A DNA stretch of 55,322 bases from Streptomyces scabichelini (GTDB lineage: Bacteria; Actinomycetota; Actinomycetes; Streptomycetales; Streptomycetaceae), in NCBI RefSeq assembly GCF_011045015.1, contig NZ_JAAKZY010000047.1, forward strand, positions 1 through 55,322. The letters run 5' to 3'. The notes beneath the pieces are model-generated. The model was not told the DNA's origin. It did not search any database and worked only from the letters and a program-made list of their open reading frames with translations. Position 1 is the first letter of the stretch; every line of letters begins with the position of its first letter. The position numbers and the translations under genes are program-made. Positions 1-7,185 of the stretch are shown one piece after another.

Positions 1-163
1 GCTTGGCGGTCAGGCCTTTGAGGTCGCCGATGCCGTCGCCGTTGCTGTCCTGGAAGGAGCGGACGAGGACCTCGTAGAACACGGCGCGCTTGAACCAGTC
101 GGGATCGCGGTCCTTGGCGGGGGTGTCTTCGAAGGTGTCCTGAACGGGCTCGTTGACGATCAT
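1..163 (-). CDS. treS: Trehalose synthase TreS (maltose alpha-glucosyltransferase), N-terminal part only
   Basis: Only the first 54 codons lie in the window; the gene continues past the left edge. The visible protein reads through DPDWFKRAVFYEVLVRSF and DSNGDGIGDLKGL, which is the characteristic start of GH13 trehalose synthases (the (beta/alpha)8 barrel entry and the DGIGD motif). TreS interconverts maltose and trehalose in the cytoplasm and supplies maltose for Pep2/GlgE metabolism. Its ATG at 163 overlaps the glgE stop codon in an ATGA junction, so the two genes are almost certainly cotranscribed and translationally coupled. Family assignment is strong. Whether the protein carries a fused maltokinase domain cannot be seen. 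Confidence 0.93.
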   Translation of the reverse strand, partial: MIVNEPVQDTFEDTPAKDRDPDWFKRAVFYEVLVRSFQDSNGDGIGDLKGLTAK

Positions 164-2193
164 GGTGTGGGTGACCCTCCGATCGGTGAGGACGGTCGCA
201 GGACGAAGAGGTGCGCGGGCGCGCGGCCCGGTTCAAGGCGCACATAGTTCGTCCTGCCCCAGTGATAGGTCTCGCCGGTGAGTTCGTCACGCACGGGCAC
301 GGTCTCGTGCCGGTCGAGGCCCAGGTGTGGCATGTCCAAGGAGACCGTGGCCTCCTGGGTGTGATGCGGGTCGAGGTTGGCGACCACCAGAACCGTGTTC
401 GCGCCACTGCGTTTGGAGTACGCGATGATCGCGTCCTTGTCCGCATGGTGAAAGTGCAGATCCCGCAGCTGCCGGAGCGCGGGGTTACTGCGTCTGATCC
501 GGTTGAGCCGCGTGATGAGAGGCGCCAGGGACCGGCCCTCGCGTTCGGCCGACTCCCAGTCCCGCGGCCTGAGTTGATACTTCTCCGAGTTCAGGTACTC
601 TTCGCTGCCCTCCCGCACCGGAGTGTTCTCACACAGCTCGAACCCGCTGTACACCCCCCACGTCGGCGACAGCGTCGCGGCCAGCACCGCCCGCACCTCG
701 AACGCCGGCCGCCCGCCGTGCTGCAGATACGCGTGCAGGATGTCCGGGGTGTTCACGAAGAAATTCGGCCGCATGTAGCAGGCCGCCTCGCCGGACAGCT
801 CGGTCAGGTACTCGGTCAGCTCCTGCTTGGAATTACGCCAGGTGAAATAGGTGTACGACTGCTGGAAACCGATCTTCGCCAGGGTGTGCATCATCGGCGG
901 CCGGGTGAACGCCTCCGCCAGGAAGATCACATCCGGGTCGGTGCGGTTGATGTCCGCGATCACCCGCTCCCAGAACGCCACCGGCTTGGTGTGCGGATTG
1001 TCCACCCGAAAGATCCGCACCCCATGACCCATCCACAACCGCAGCACCCGCAGCGTCTCCGCGACCAGCCCGGCCAGATCCGCGTCGAAGGCGATCGGGT
1101 AGATGTCCTGGTACTTCTTCGGCGGGTTCTCCGCATAGGCGATGGTGCCGTCCGGACGGTGATGGAACCACTCGGGATGCTCGGCCACCCAGGGATGATC
1201 CGGCGAGCACTGCAGCGCGAAGTCCAGCGCCACCTCCAGGCCCACCGCCTGCGCCTGGGCCACGAACGCGTCGAAATCCTCGAAGGTGCCCAGGTCGGGG
1301 TGGACGGCGTCGTGGCCGCCCTGCGGGGAGCCGATCGCCCAGGGCACCCCCACGTCGTCGGGGCCGGGGTCCAGGGTGTTGTTGGGGCCCTTGCGGAAGG
1401 TGGTGCCGATGGGGTGGATGGGCGGCAGGTAGACGACGTCGAAGCCCATCCGGGCGATCGCCGGCAGCCTGCGCGCGGCAGTGGAGAAGGTGCCGCTGAC
1501 CGGCGGCCTGCCCGGCTCGACGACCGCACCCTCCGACCGCGGGAAGAACTCGTACCACGACCCGAACAACGCCCGCTCCCGCTCCACCAACAACGGCATG
1601 GGGCTCGACTGGGTGACCCGGTCACGCAGGGGATGCTCCGCGAGAACGGCGTCCACGTCCGGGGTCAGGGCGGCCGCGAGACGGGAGGCCGGAGGCAGGG
1701 ACTCGTCGCGCAGTGCGTGCGCGGCGGCCAGTACCGTCTTTCGCTCCACGCGATCCGGAACTCCGGCGGCGGCCCGCTCGTACAGCAGCGCGCCCTCCTC
1801 CAGGACCAGCTCCGTGTCCATCCCCGCCGGGATCTTGATCTGCGCGTGGTGGCGCCAGGTGGTGACCGGATCGGCCCAGGCCTCCACCACGTACGTCCAA
1901 TGCCCCTCTGTGCCCGGTGTGACGTCGGCGCCCCAGCGGTCGCTGCCAGGGGCGAGTTCGTGCATCCGGGTCCATGGCCGGGGGTGACCGTTCGGGTCGT
2001 GCAGCACGACGTCGGCGGCGATCGCGTCGTGACCCTCGCCGAAAACAGTGGCGGTGACCCGGAAGGTTTCTCCCACGACAGCCTTCGCCGGACGCTTGCC
2101 GCACTCGACAGCCGGGCGGACATCGACGATGGGAACGCGGCCCATGAGGGTGCGATCCACGGTGCCGCGGCCGCCTGCCCGGTTCCGCTTCAT
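160..2193 (-). CDS. glgE: GlgE, alpha-1,4-glucan:maltose-1-phosphate maltosyltransferase
   Basis: A 677-residue GH13_3 enzyme, the usual length for GlgE, that extends alpha-1,4-glucans using maltose 1-phosphate in the cytoplasm. Visible hallmarks are the N-terminal domain starting at GRVPIVDVRP, then VVYLPPIHPIG, the nucleophile motif FRVDNPHTKP (Asp), the acid/base motif FLAEAFTRP (Glu), and a C-terminal beta domain. I chose the ATG at 2193 because GGAGGTGA lies 5-12 bases upstream; the open frame continues to 2490 only because there is no stop, and it overlaps the upstream gene. An alternative ATG lies 16 codons further in (MGRVPIV). It is coupled to treS through ATGA and preceded by a DUF5133 gene. 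No pep2 or glgB is visible in the window; they may lie left of it. Confidence 0.96.
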   Translation of the reverse strand: MKRNRAGGRGTVDRTLMGRVPIVDVRPAVECGKRPAKAVVGETFRVTATVFGEGHDAIAADVVLHDPNGHPRPWTRMHELAPGSDRWGADVTPGTEGHWTYVVEAWADPVTTWRHHAQIKIPAGMDTELVLEEGALLYERAAAGVPDRVERKTVLAAAHALRDESLPPASRLAAALTPDVDAVLAEHPLRDRVTQSSPMPLLVERERALFGSWYEFFPRSEGAVVEPGRPPVSGTFSTAARRLPAIARMGFDVVYLPPIHPIGTTFRKGPNNTLDPGPDDVGVPWAIGSPQGGHDAVHPDLGTFEDFDAFVAQAQAVGLEVALDFALQCSPDHPWVAEHPEWFHHRPDGTIAYAENPPKKYQDIYPIAFDADLAGLVAETLRVLRLWMGHGVRIFRVDNPHTKPVAFWERVIADINRTDPDVIFLAEAFTRPPMMHTLAKIGFQQSYTYFTWRNSKQELTEYLTELSGEAACYMRPNFFVNTPDILHAYLQHGGRPAFEVRAVLAATLSPTWGVYSGFELCENTPVREGSEEYLNSEKYQLRPRDWESAEREGRSLAPLITRLNRIRRSNPALRQLRDLHFHHADKDAIIAYSKRSGANTVLVVANLDPHHTQEATVSLDMPHLGLDRHETVPVRDELTGETYHWGRTNYVRLEPGRAPAHLFVLRPSSPIGGSPTP

Positions 2194-2212
2194 GGGTTTC
2201 ACCTCCACCGCC

Positions 2213-2256
2213 TCGAGTTCGCCTACGGTTCGAAAGAGTCGAGTTCTCCTACGGTT
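2213..2256 (-). repeat. 18-bp direct repeat in the glgE leader, each copy holding an SD-like core
   Basis: Two copies of an 18-bp element (plus-strand 2213-2230 and 2239-2256, 17 of 18 identical, start-to-start distance 26) sit just upstream of glgE. On the gene strand each contains GTAGG(A/C)GAAC, so one copy resembles a Shine-Dalgarno sequence that has no start codon at the right distance. They could be a duplicated leader, a protein-binding pair or a remnant of a lost start. Confidence 0.6.
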
Positions 2257-2282
2257 ACGGTCAGCAGCCGTGTCGGCAGTGC

Positions 2283-2630
2283 CTATCGCGCTGGTGCCGC
2301 CGCGAGTTGTGCCGGCTGTGTGCCGCTCTTCCGGCCACCGCGGCCACCGCTTCGGCGGCCGGTCCTGCCGATACCGCGGCGAATGGTTCCGCCGTTCCGG
2401 ATTCCGAAGTACGCGGTTAAATCGGCGCACAGATAGCGCTCGGCGGCGTCGGCGGCCTCTCGGGCGCAGCGCGCCCCCATCAGCACACACAGCGTGTAGC
2501 CCGTGTCCTCGAAGTTGTCCCGCGCTGCGCGGTCGGTGGGGGCGGCGAGCATCAGGCGCTCCCAGGCCCGGTACCGCTCCAGATGCCTGGCGACCTCGGC
2601 TTTGGCAGGCAGCAGCATCTCACTGGTCAC
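2283..2630 (-). CDS. DUF5133 domain protein
   Basis: A small basic protein of 115 residues (GTG start at 2630). The N-terminal half, MLLPAKAEVARHLERYRAWE followed by FEDTGYTLCVLMGARCAREA, matches the actinobacterial DUF5133 family, whose members are small proteins of unknown function often found near stress or developmental genes. The C-terminal 40 residues are Arg/Gly-rich (IRRGIGRTGRRSGGRGG) and look disordered. The sequence GAGGAGGAAG lies immediately before the GTG; the ATG four codons later (2618) is an alternative that would put the SD sequence too far away. The gene ends 89 bp before glgE in the same direction and may be cotranscribed with it. Function unknown. Confidence 0.75.
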   Translation of the reverse strand: MTSEMLLPAKAEVARHLERYRAWERLMLAAPTDRAARDNFEDTGYTLCVLMGARCAREAADAAERYLCADLTAYFGIRNGGTIRRGIGRTGRRSGGRGGRKSGTQPAQLAAAPAR

Positions 2631-2924
2631 CTTCCTCCTCGCGGGTGCGCACGGTTCACCGGAACGGTGTGCGAAGGCCGTGCGCGGAGAGGCGCCGACC
2701 GGTTATCACCGTCGGAGCTTTCACTCATGGTGCACGCGTCACCACAGAACGTCCTGTTGTGTCTTCAACAACATCAGTCGCTCTGTTCCCTCGTGTTGCA
2801 CGAACGGAGTACTGCTCTCACCCTGGAGTGACTCAGAAGCGATCAATGCACACGCTCCGTGTTCGGGCTCGGCCCGGCAGGGGCGAGGAGGAGCGAGGGC
2901 TTCGCCGGTGAGGAGTCAACGACG

Positions 2925-3494
2925 ATGAAGACCGTAGTGCCCTGCTACTACCACCTCGACGTGGAGGTCAGCCCGGAACGGGTCGCACAGGTCAGGCGCA
3001 TCCTGGCCGCCCACCTCCGGTACTGGAACCTGGAGGACCTCGTCGAGCCCGTCTGTCACTGCACCGAGGTGCTGCTGCACACGATCGACGAGCATGCGGT
3101 GGACAAGAACACCACCATCGAGATGTGGTGGAACGGCCAGCACCTCATCACCGCCGTGTCGGACAACGACGCGGATCTGCACCCGAACTACGCCCAACCA
3201 GGCTGCCTGGCCCATATCGCCGCCGTGAGCGACGGCTGGGGCTGCTGTGCCACGGGCGCCGGCGGCAAGATCATCTGGTTCTCGCGCCGGGCTCGCGCCG
3301 TCGAACGCGCTCCCTTGGTCCCGACCACTCCCGCCCCCAGCCTGCGGGAGTCACGCCCCATGCCCCGCGAGGCGCCGATGCCGGCCCTGGCCGGTTCCGC
3401 ACCGGCGAATCTGCTCACGGCGGCATCCGGGAGCGCCCGCTCCCGGGATGGGGAGGGCTCGCCGCGCAGGTCTGTGATGCGCCCTTCCGTGTGA
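2925..3494 (+). CDS. ATP-binding regulator of the HATPase/anti-sigma type
   Basis: A 189-residue protein. Residues 1-120 (MKTVVPCYYHLDVEVSPERV, ILAAHLRYWNLEDLVEPVCHCTEVLLHTIDEH, AVSDNDADLHP, AAVSDGWGCCATGAGGKIIWF) resemble the GHKL/HATPase_c_2 kinases common in Streptomyces as anti-sigma or serine-kinase-like regulators. The N-box Glu region is recognisable, but the G-box is short. The last 70 residues are Pro/Ala/Arg-rich and probably unstructured. The start at 2925 has GAGGAG upstream; an open frame from 2859 is rejected because it lacks this. The gene is divergent from the DUF5133-glgE-treS unit across 294 bp and ends 33 bp before a convergent gene. Targets are unknown. Confidence 0.75.
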   Translation: MKTVVPCYYHLDVEVSPERVAQVRRILAAHLRYWNLEDLVEPVCHCTEVLLHTIDEHAVDKNTTIEMWWNGQHLITAVSDNDADLHPNYAQPGCLAHIAAVSDGWGCCATGAGGKIIWFSRRARAVERAPLVPTTPAPSLRESRPMPREAPMPALAGSAPANLLTAASGSARSRDGEGSPRRSVMRPSV

Positions 3495-3527
3495 GCCCCG
3501 ACCGGTGTCGGCGTGCGCGTCCGTTCT

Positions 3528-3968
3528 TCAGCGGGCGCGGGGAATGCCATACGCGCGCTCGACGCGCAGGCGCAGGACGAGGCGGCGGTCGCGGACCATG
3601 GCCGCGCGGTAGTCGTCCCAGTCGGGATGCTCGCCCTGGACGTCGCGGTAGAGGCGGATGAGTTCCTCGACCGTCTCGTCGTGCGGATCCCGCGCCACGG
3701 CGGAGAGGTCGGCAAGCCCCTCCACGACCGTGTAGGCCCAGCGGTCCTCGCTGGTCACGTGGTACGACGCCCGCGGATCCCGGCGCAGGTTGCGCGTCTT
3801 GGCGCGGTCGTCGGTGATGGACACGCGCACGGTCCGCTCGTCGGGGTAGTACGCGTGGTTGACGTTCGACAACTGGGGCCGTCCGTCGCGTTTGAGGGTG
3901 ACCAGCACTCCTCCGTCGTACTCGCCGAGCAGCTTGAGCAACGTGTCCTGGCTCGTGTCCTGGGTCAT
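3528..3968 (-). CDS. PPOX-class, probably F420-dependent, oxidoreductase
   Basis: A 146-residue split-barrel flavin/deazaflavin-binding protein. The order LLGEYDGGVLVTLKRDGRPQ, LSNVNHAYYPD, VRVSITDDRAKTRNLRRDPR and ASYHVTSEDRWAYTVVEGLA is typical of the TIGR03618 PPOX F420 family, which reduces unidentified substrates in the cytoplasm with F420H2. I preferred the ATG at 3968 (MTQDTSQDTLLKLL) because family members begin there; an ATG at 4001 is possible, and neither has a strong SD. It is a single gene convergent with the ATP-binding protein gene. Confidence 0.85.
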   Translation of the reverse strand: MTQDTSQDTLLKLLGEYDGGVLVTLKRDGRPQLSNVNHAYYPDERTVRVSITDDRAKTRNLRRDPRASYHVTSEDRWAYTVVEGLADLSAVARDPHDETVEELIRLYRDVQGEHPDWDDYRAAMVRDRRLVLRLRVERAYGIPRAR

Positions 3969-4014
3969 GCGCTGATCAACGCTGCGGACGTCGCGAGGCA
4001 TTCCGTTCAGCGAT

Positions 4015-4044
4015 GTGGCGCGGCGATCGGGATCGCCGCGCCAC
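4015..4044 (-). terminator. Perfect 14-bp inverted repeat, likely terminator of the 4202-5554 gene
   Basis: GTGGCGCGGCGATC (4015-4028) is followed after two bases by its exact reverse complement (4031-4044). The hairpin is very stable, has no U tract, and lies about 160 bp downstream of the gene on the minus strand and 47 bp upstream of the PPOX start. As transcribed DNA it most likely ends the upstream message. As duplex DNA it could also be a long palindromic protein site. Confidence 0.65.
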
Positions 4045-4201
4045 GCGCTGCTTGCAGCTGAGAGTGGTGGTCCTACTACCGGGATTCGTGGTCATGCCCA
4101 CCGGAGGGATCTGGTTGCTCCGGCTCCGTCGGCGCAGGCTGTCCGCATGAACGACATCAAACGTCTGGAGGTCACCAGCCGGGTGACGCCCCTGCGTCGC
4201 C

Positions 4202-5554
4202 TCAGGGGTGCCACGTACGTTCCGCGGTACCACTTGCACTTGCCGCGCGATCCGGATCGGCCGACCGACGTGGCTCGGGGTGCCGCTCGGTCTTGTCCGA
4301 CGACAGCAGCGTGAGCAGGGCTGTCAGGGACGCCAGCGCGGCGAGTACGGCTGTGAGACCGGCGAGCCAGGGTGGCGCGGCGGTGATGTCCACGGCACGG
4401 GTGAGGCCCGGCGAGCGGAGTCGGCCTTCCAGCAGCTGGGCCATGGCCAGCGCGCTTGTCAGCAGGACACCCGCGGCGAGGACCGGCAGCGGCCGCTTGC
4501 GGAACAGGGCGAGGGCGAGCAGGACGCACAACACCGATGCGCCCATGGCGAATCCGTAGGCGTTGGCCGATGCGCCGCTGCGGTCCGGCGGGAAGTAGGC
4601 CAGTCCGCACAGGAGGAGTGCGGAGGCCGCGAGCCGCCGTCGCCAGGCCGGGGAAGCACTGTCCTTCGCGGTCCCGTCGGGCTTCGCACGCACCTCGCGG
4701 CCGACCGTGCCCAGGGGTACCGCAGGTCCGTCCTCCGGCGCCTCCGTGGAAGATCCGTCAGCGGCCTGCACCAACGAGTCCTGCGCCCGCTGCCGCTCGG
4801 CACGTACTCCCCGCTCCTGGGCCAGACGGCCGATCAGCTGCACGAGTTCCTCCACGGGCCGACTCGTGGCGACCGCCCGCACCGCCTCTTGCGCGCAGTG
4901 GGGTTCCAGCGGGGACCGGTGCAGGAGTGCCATCAGCCGGGTGACGTCCTCCACGGGGCGGCCCTCGGCGGCCGCGCGGATCGCCTCGTCGGCGCTGTCG
5001 GCGTTCCTCGGCGGCTGCGTCAACAGGGCCACGAGTCGGCTCACGTCCTCCACGGAACGGTCCGTGCCGACCGCCCGCAGCGCATCGGCCGTGGCGGCCG
5101 CGTACTCCGGTGACTGCTCGAGCAGCTTGATGAGCTGTATGACCTCGTCCAGCGGCCGGTCGGCGACGGCGGCGTGCACCAGCCCGTCGACCGGATCCGC
5201 GTACAGGCGCCCCAGGCCGCCATCTCCGGCTGCGGGAGACACCTCCGAGGGCGATGTCCCCGAAGGCGACGTCTTCGACGGCGACGTCTCGGAAGGCGAT
5301 GTCTTCGAGGGCGATGTCTTCGAGGACGGCATCTCTGAGGACGGTATCCCTGAGGACGACACGTCCGGGTACCGTGCGGGCGCGGGGTCGACCGGGGCCG
5401 GCGGTGGCGTGGCAGCCGGCCCTTCCTCCGTCGCTGGGGCGGCAGGCGCGGGGTGGTGGTAGACGGGGGGTGCCTGCGGCCGTGGGGGTACGTCGACCAC
5501 ACGCTCGGGAGGTATGCCGGAGTGGTCCGGCTGGAAAGGCGAACGGGTTGTCAT
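4202..5554 (-). CDS. Unrecognised membrane protein with four 33-residue helical repeats
   Basis: 450 residues, no family recognised. Residues 1-66 are Pro-rich; 67-107 are a low-complexity Ser/Pro/Thr stretch built from KTSPS units; 132-247 contain exact 33-residue repeats starting at 132, 165, 198 and 231 with the pattern RPVEDVxRLxALLxxSP...AxEAIRAVA. Four hydrophobic segments follow (about residues 308-425): LAASALLLCGLAYF, GFAMGASVLCVLLALALF, VLAAGVLLTSALAM and WLAGLTAVLAALASLTALL. The C-terminus is polar. The topology suggests a cytoplasmic repeat domain, probably a protein-interaction scaffold, anchored to the membrane. The start has TAGGAG 7 bases upstream. It appears to be a single-gene unit. 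Confidence 0.8.
   Translation of the reverse strand: MTTRSPFQPDHSGIPPERVVDVPPRPQAPPVYHHPAPAAPATEEGPAATPPPAPVDPAPARYPDVSSSGIPSSEMPSSKTSPSKTSPSETSPSKTSPSGTSPSEVSPAAGDGGLGRLYADPVDGLVHAAVADRPLDEVIQLIKLLEQSPEYAAATADALRAVGTDRSVEDVSRLVALLTQPPRNADSADEAIRAAAEGRPVEDVTRLMALLHRSPLEPHCAQEAVRAVATSRPVEELVQLIGRLAQERGVRAERQRAQDSLVQAADGSSTEAPEDGPAVPLGTVGREVRAKPDGTAKDSASPAWRRRLAASALLLCGLAYFPPDRSGASANAYGFAMGASVLCVLLALALFRKRPLPVLAAGVLLTSALAMAQLLEGRLRSPGLTRAVDITAAPPWLAGLTAVLAALASLTALLTLLSSDKTERHPEPRRSADPDRAASASGTAERTWHP
5234..5356 (-). repeat. 15-bp tandem repeats encoding KTSPS-type units
   Basis: Within the 4202-5554 gene, residues 67-107 are encoded by imperfect 15-bp repeats; on the plus strand these read as GGCGATGTCTTCGAGG and close variants. 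The encoded unit is (K/E/G)TSPS. Length changes by replication slippage are plausible, always in multiples of five codons, so the frame is preserved. Confidence 0.8.
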
Positions 5555-5702
5555 ACTCGGCTCCTACGAAGGGCAGCGGACGCTGTCGCGCCCCTGACGT
5601 GCGGCACGAGATTCCGGTATTCGACCTTTCTAGGCGCCCGCCCCGGACCCCGCATTCGGGACGAGCCACACGTGTGACGCCCTGCCGGCCCAGGACCGCG
5701 CC

Positions 5703-7142
5703 CTATTGCCCGAGCCGGGCGGCCAGGTGTTCGGCGAGCATGAGCGTGGGCAGGTGGGTGTTGGCCCGGGGGACGGTCGGCATGACGGATGCGTCGGCGA
5801 CGAGGAGCCCTTCGAGCCCGCGCACGTGACCGGACGGGTCGACGACGGCATACGGGTCGTCGGGCGGGCCCATCCGGCAGGTGCCGACCGGGTGTTGATA
5901 CACGTTGAGCCCCTCGCGGAGGGCGTCGTTCACGTCGGTCGTGTCGCCGGGCCACAGCTCGTCGTCCACGAAGCGGGCCAGGGGCGGAGTCCGGGCCAGC
6001 CGCCGGGCCTGGTGGAGGCCGTCGGCCAGGGGCGGGGCGTCCTCGGGCGCGCGAAGCAGTCCCACGTCGATGTCGGGCGGCGTGCGCGGGTCGGGCGAAC
6101 GCAGCCGCAGACGCCCCCGCGAGTGGGGTACCAGCAGGGCCACGAGCAGGACCAACTCGCCGTCCTCGGGCCCGCTGGGAAAGATCTGCAGGCCGGAATC
6201 GGTGGTGAGGAGCATCTGCCGGGGCGGGACGGAGACCGGGCCGCGCGAGGCGTATCGCAGCCGGAGCAGAGGGTGGTCGTGCAGGTTGGCGCCGACCCCC
6301 GGCAGATCGACGGCCACCGGGATCCCCAGAGTGCGCAGGTGATCGGCGGGGCCGATGCCGGACCGCAGCAGGACGGCCGGGCTGCCGTACGCGCCCGCGG
6401 CGAGCACGACGCGGTCCGCCTCGATCTCCTCTCCCGGTCCGACGGACCGGACACCGAGGGCCCGGCCCCGGTCGATGACCACCCGGTCGGCCGTCGCACC
6501 GCTGCGGATGGTCAGGTTGGGGCGCCGGCGCGCGGTGGCGAGGCAGGTCAGGGCGGTCGACTGCCGTACGCCGCCGATCTGGTTCAACGGCAGGGGCCCC
6601 ACCCCGACCGCCCCGGGCGCGTTGTGATCGGCCACAGGCGGGTGCTCCGCCGCGACGCACGCGTCCCGGAACGCCTGCTGGACCGGCGCCGGTTCGTCGG
6701 GACGGCAGATGGGAACCGGCCCGGCATAGCCGTGCCAGGCATCGCCCCCGAAGTCCAGATCGCGCTCGACGGCGGCGAAGTCCGCCAGCACCTCCTCGTA
6801 CGACCATCCGTGGTTGCCGGCCGACGCCCAGGCGTCGTAATCGGCGGGCCGCCCCCTGAGGGCCATCACGTTGTTGGTGGCCGAACTCCCGCCGAGCAGC
6901 CGCCCCGCGAAGACCGGGGAGCGGCGTCCCAGGGCGCCGAGCTCGGCCTCCAGGCCCCAGTCGTAGTCGGTGGGACCGGGGTCGTCGGCGTCGATCACGT
7001 CCGGCGGCTGCCCTTCGGCGGTCGGCCCGAAGTCCGGACCCGCCTCCATCAGGAGCACCGAGCGCTCCGGGTCCTCCGCGGCACGTGCGGCGAGGATCCC
7101 GCCCGCTGCTCCTCCTCCTACGATGACGGTGTCGTAGCGCAT
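5703..7142 (-). CDS. GMC-family FAD oxidoreductase (choline dehydrogenase/alcohol oxidase type)
   Basis: A 479-residue flavoprotein. It opens with the FAD dinucleotide motif YDTVIVGGGAAGGILAAR, followed by the GMC signature 1 region GRLLGGSSATNNVMALRG, signature 2 GAYGSPAVLLRSGIGPADHL, and a C-terminal catalytic region QHPVGTCRMG with PRANTHLPTLMLAEHLA. GMC enzymes oxidise alcohols or polyols; the substrate here is unknown. I took the ATG at 7142; a GTG eight codons upstream is less likely. The gene lies 43 bp downstream of the acyl-CoA ligase gene on the same strand, so the two probably form an operon, perhaps oxidising an alcohol to an aldehyde/acid that is then activated. Confidence 0.92.
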   Translation of the reverse strand: MRYDTVIVGGGAAGGILAARAAEDPERSVLLMEAGPDFGPTAEGQPPDVIDADDPGPTDYDWGLEAELGALGRRSPVFAGRLLGGSSATNNVMALRGRPADYDAWASAGNHGWSYEEVLADFAAVERDLDFGGDAWHGYAGPVPICRPDEPAPVQQAFRDACVAAEHPPVADHNAPGAVGVGPLPLNQIGGVRQSTALTCLATARRRPNLTIRSGATADRVVIDRGRALGVRSVGPGEEIEADRVVLAAGAYGSPAVLLRSGIGPADHLRTLGIPVAVDLPGVGANLHDHPLLRLRYASRGPVSVPPRQMLLTTDSGLQIFPSGPEDGELVLLVALLVPHSRGRLRLRSPDPRTPPDIDVGLLRAPEDAPPLADGLHQARRLARTPPLARFVDDELWPGDTTDVNDALREGLNVYQHPVGTCRMGPPDDPYAVVDPSGHVRGLEGLLVADASVMPTVPRANTHLPTLMLAEHLAARLGQ

Positions 7143-7185
7143 GGCCGCCGAGTACCCGGGACCCACGACGAACCACAGGCAGGCC

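Noticed and set aside
160..2490. Extended GlgE start at 2490
   Set aside because: The extra 99 residues are Arg-rich, overlap the DUF5133 gene and lack an SD. The ATG at 2193 has a strong SD and gives the normal family length.
2784..2818. Sigma-B-like promoter (GTTC...GGAGTAC) in front of the ATP-binding protein gene
   Set aside because: Both hexamers deviate from the GTTT/GGGTAT-type consensus that I know, so the match is not better than chance in a 294-bp region.
5551..7176. 541-codon minus-strand frame overlapping the GMC gene
   Set aside because: It is in another frame of the same strand and reads as Arg/Gly low-complexity sequence, while the 5703-7142 frame has all GMC motifs.
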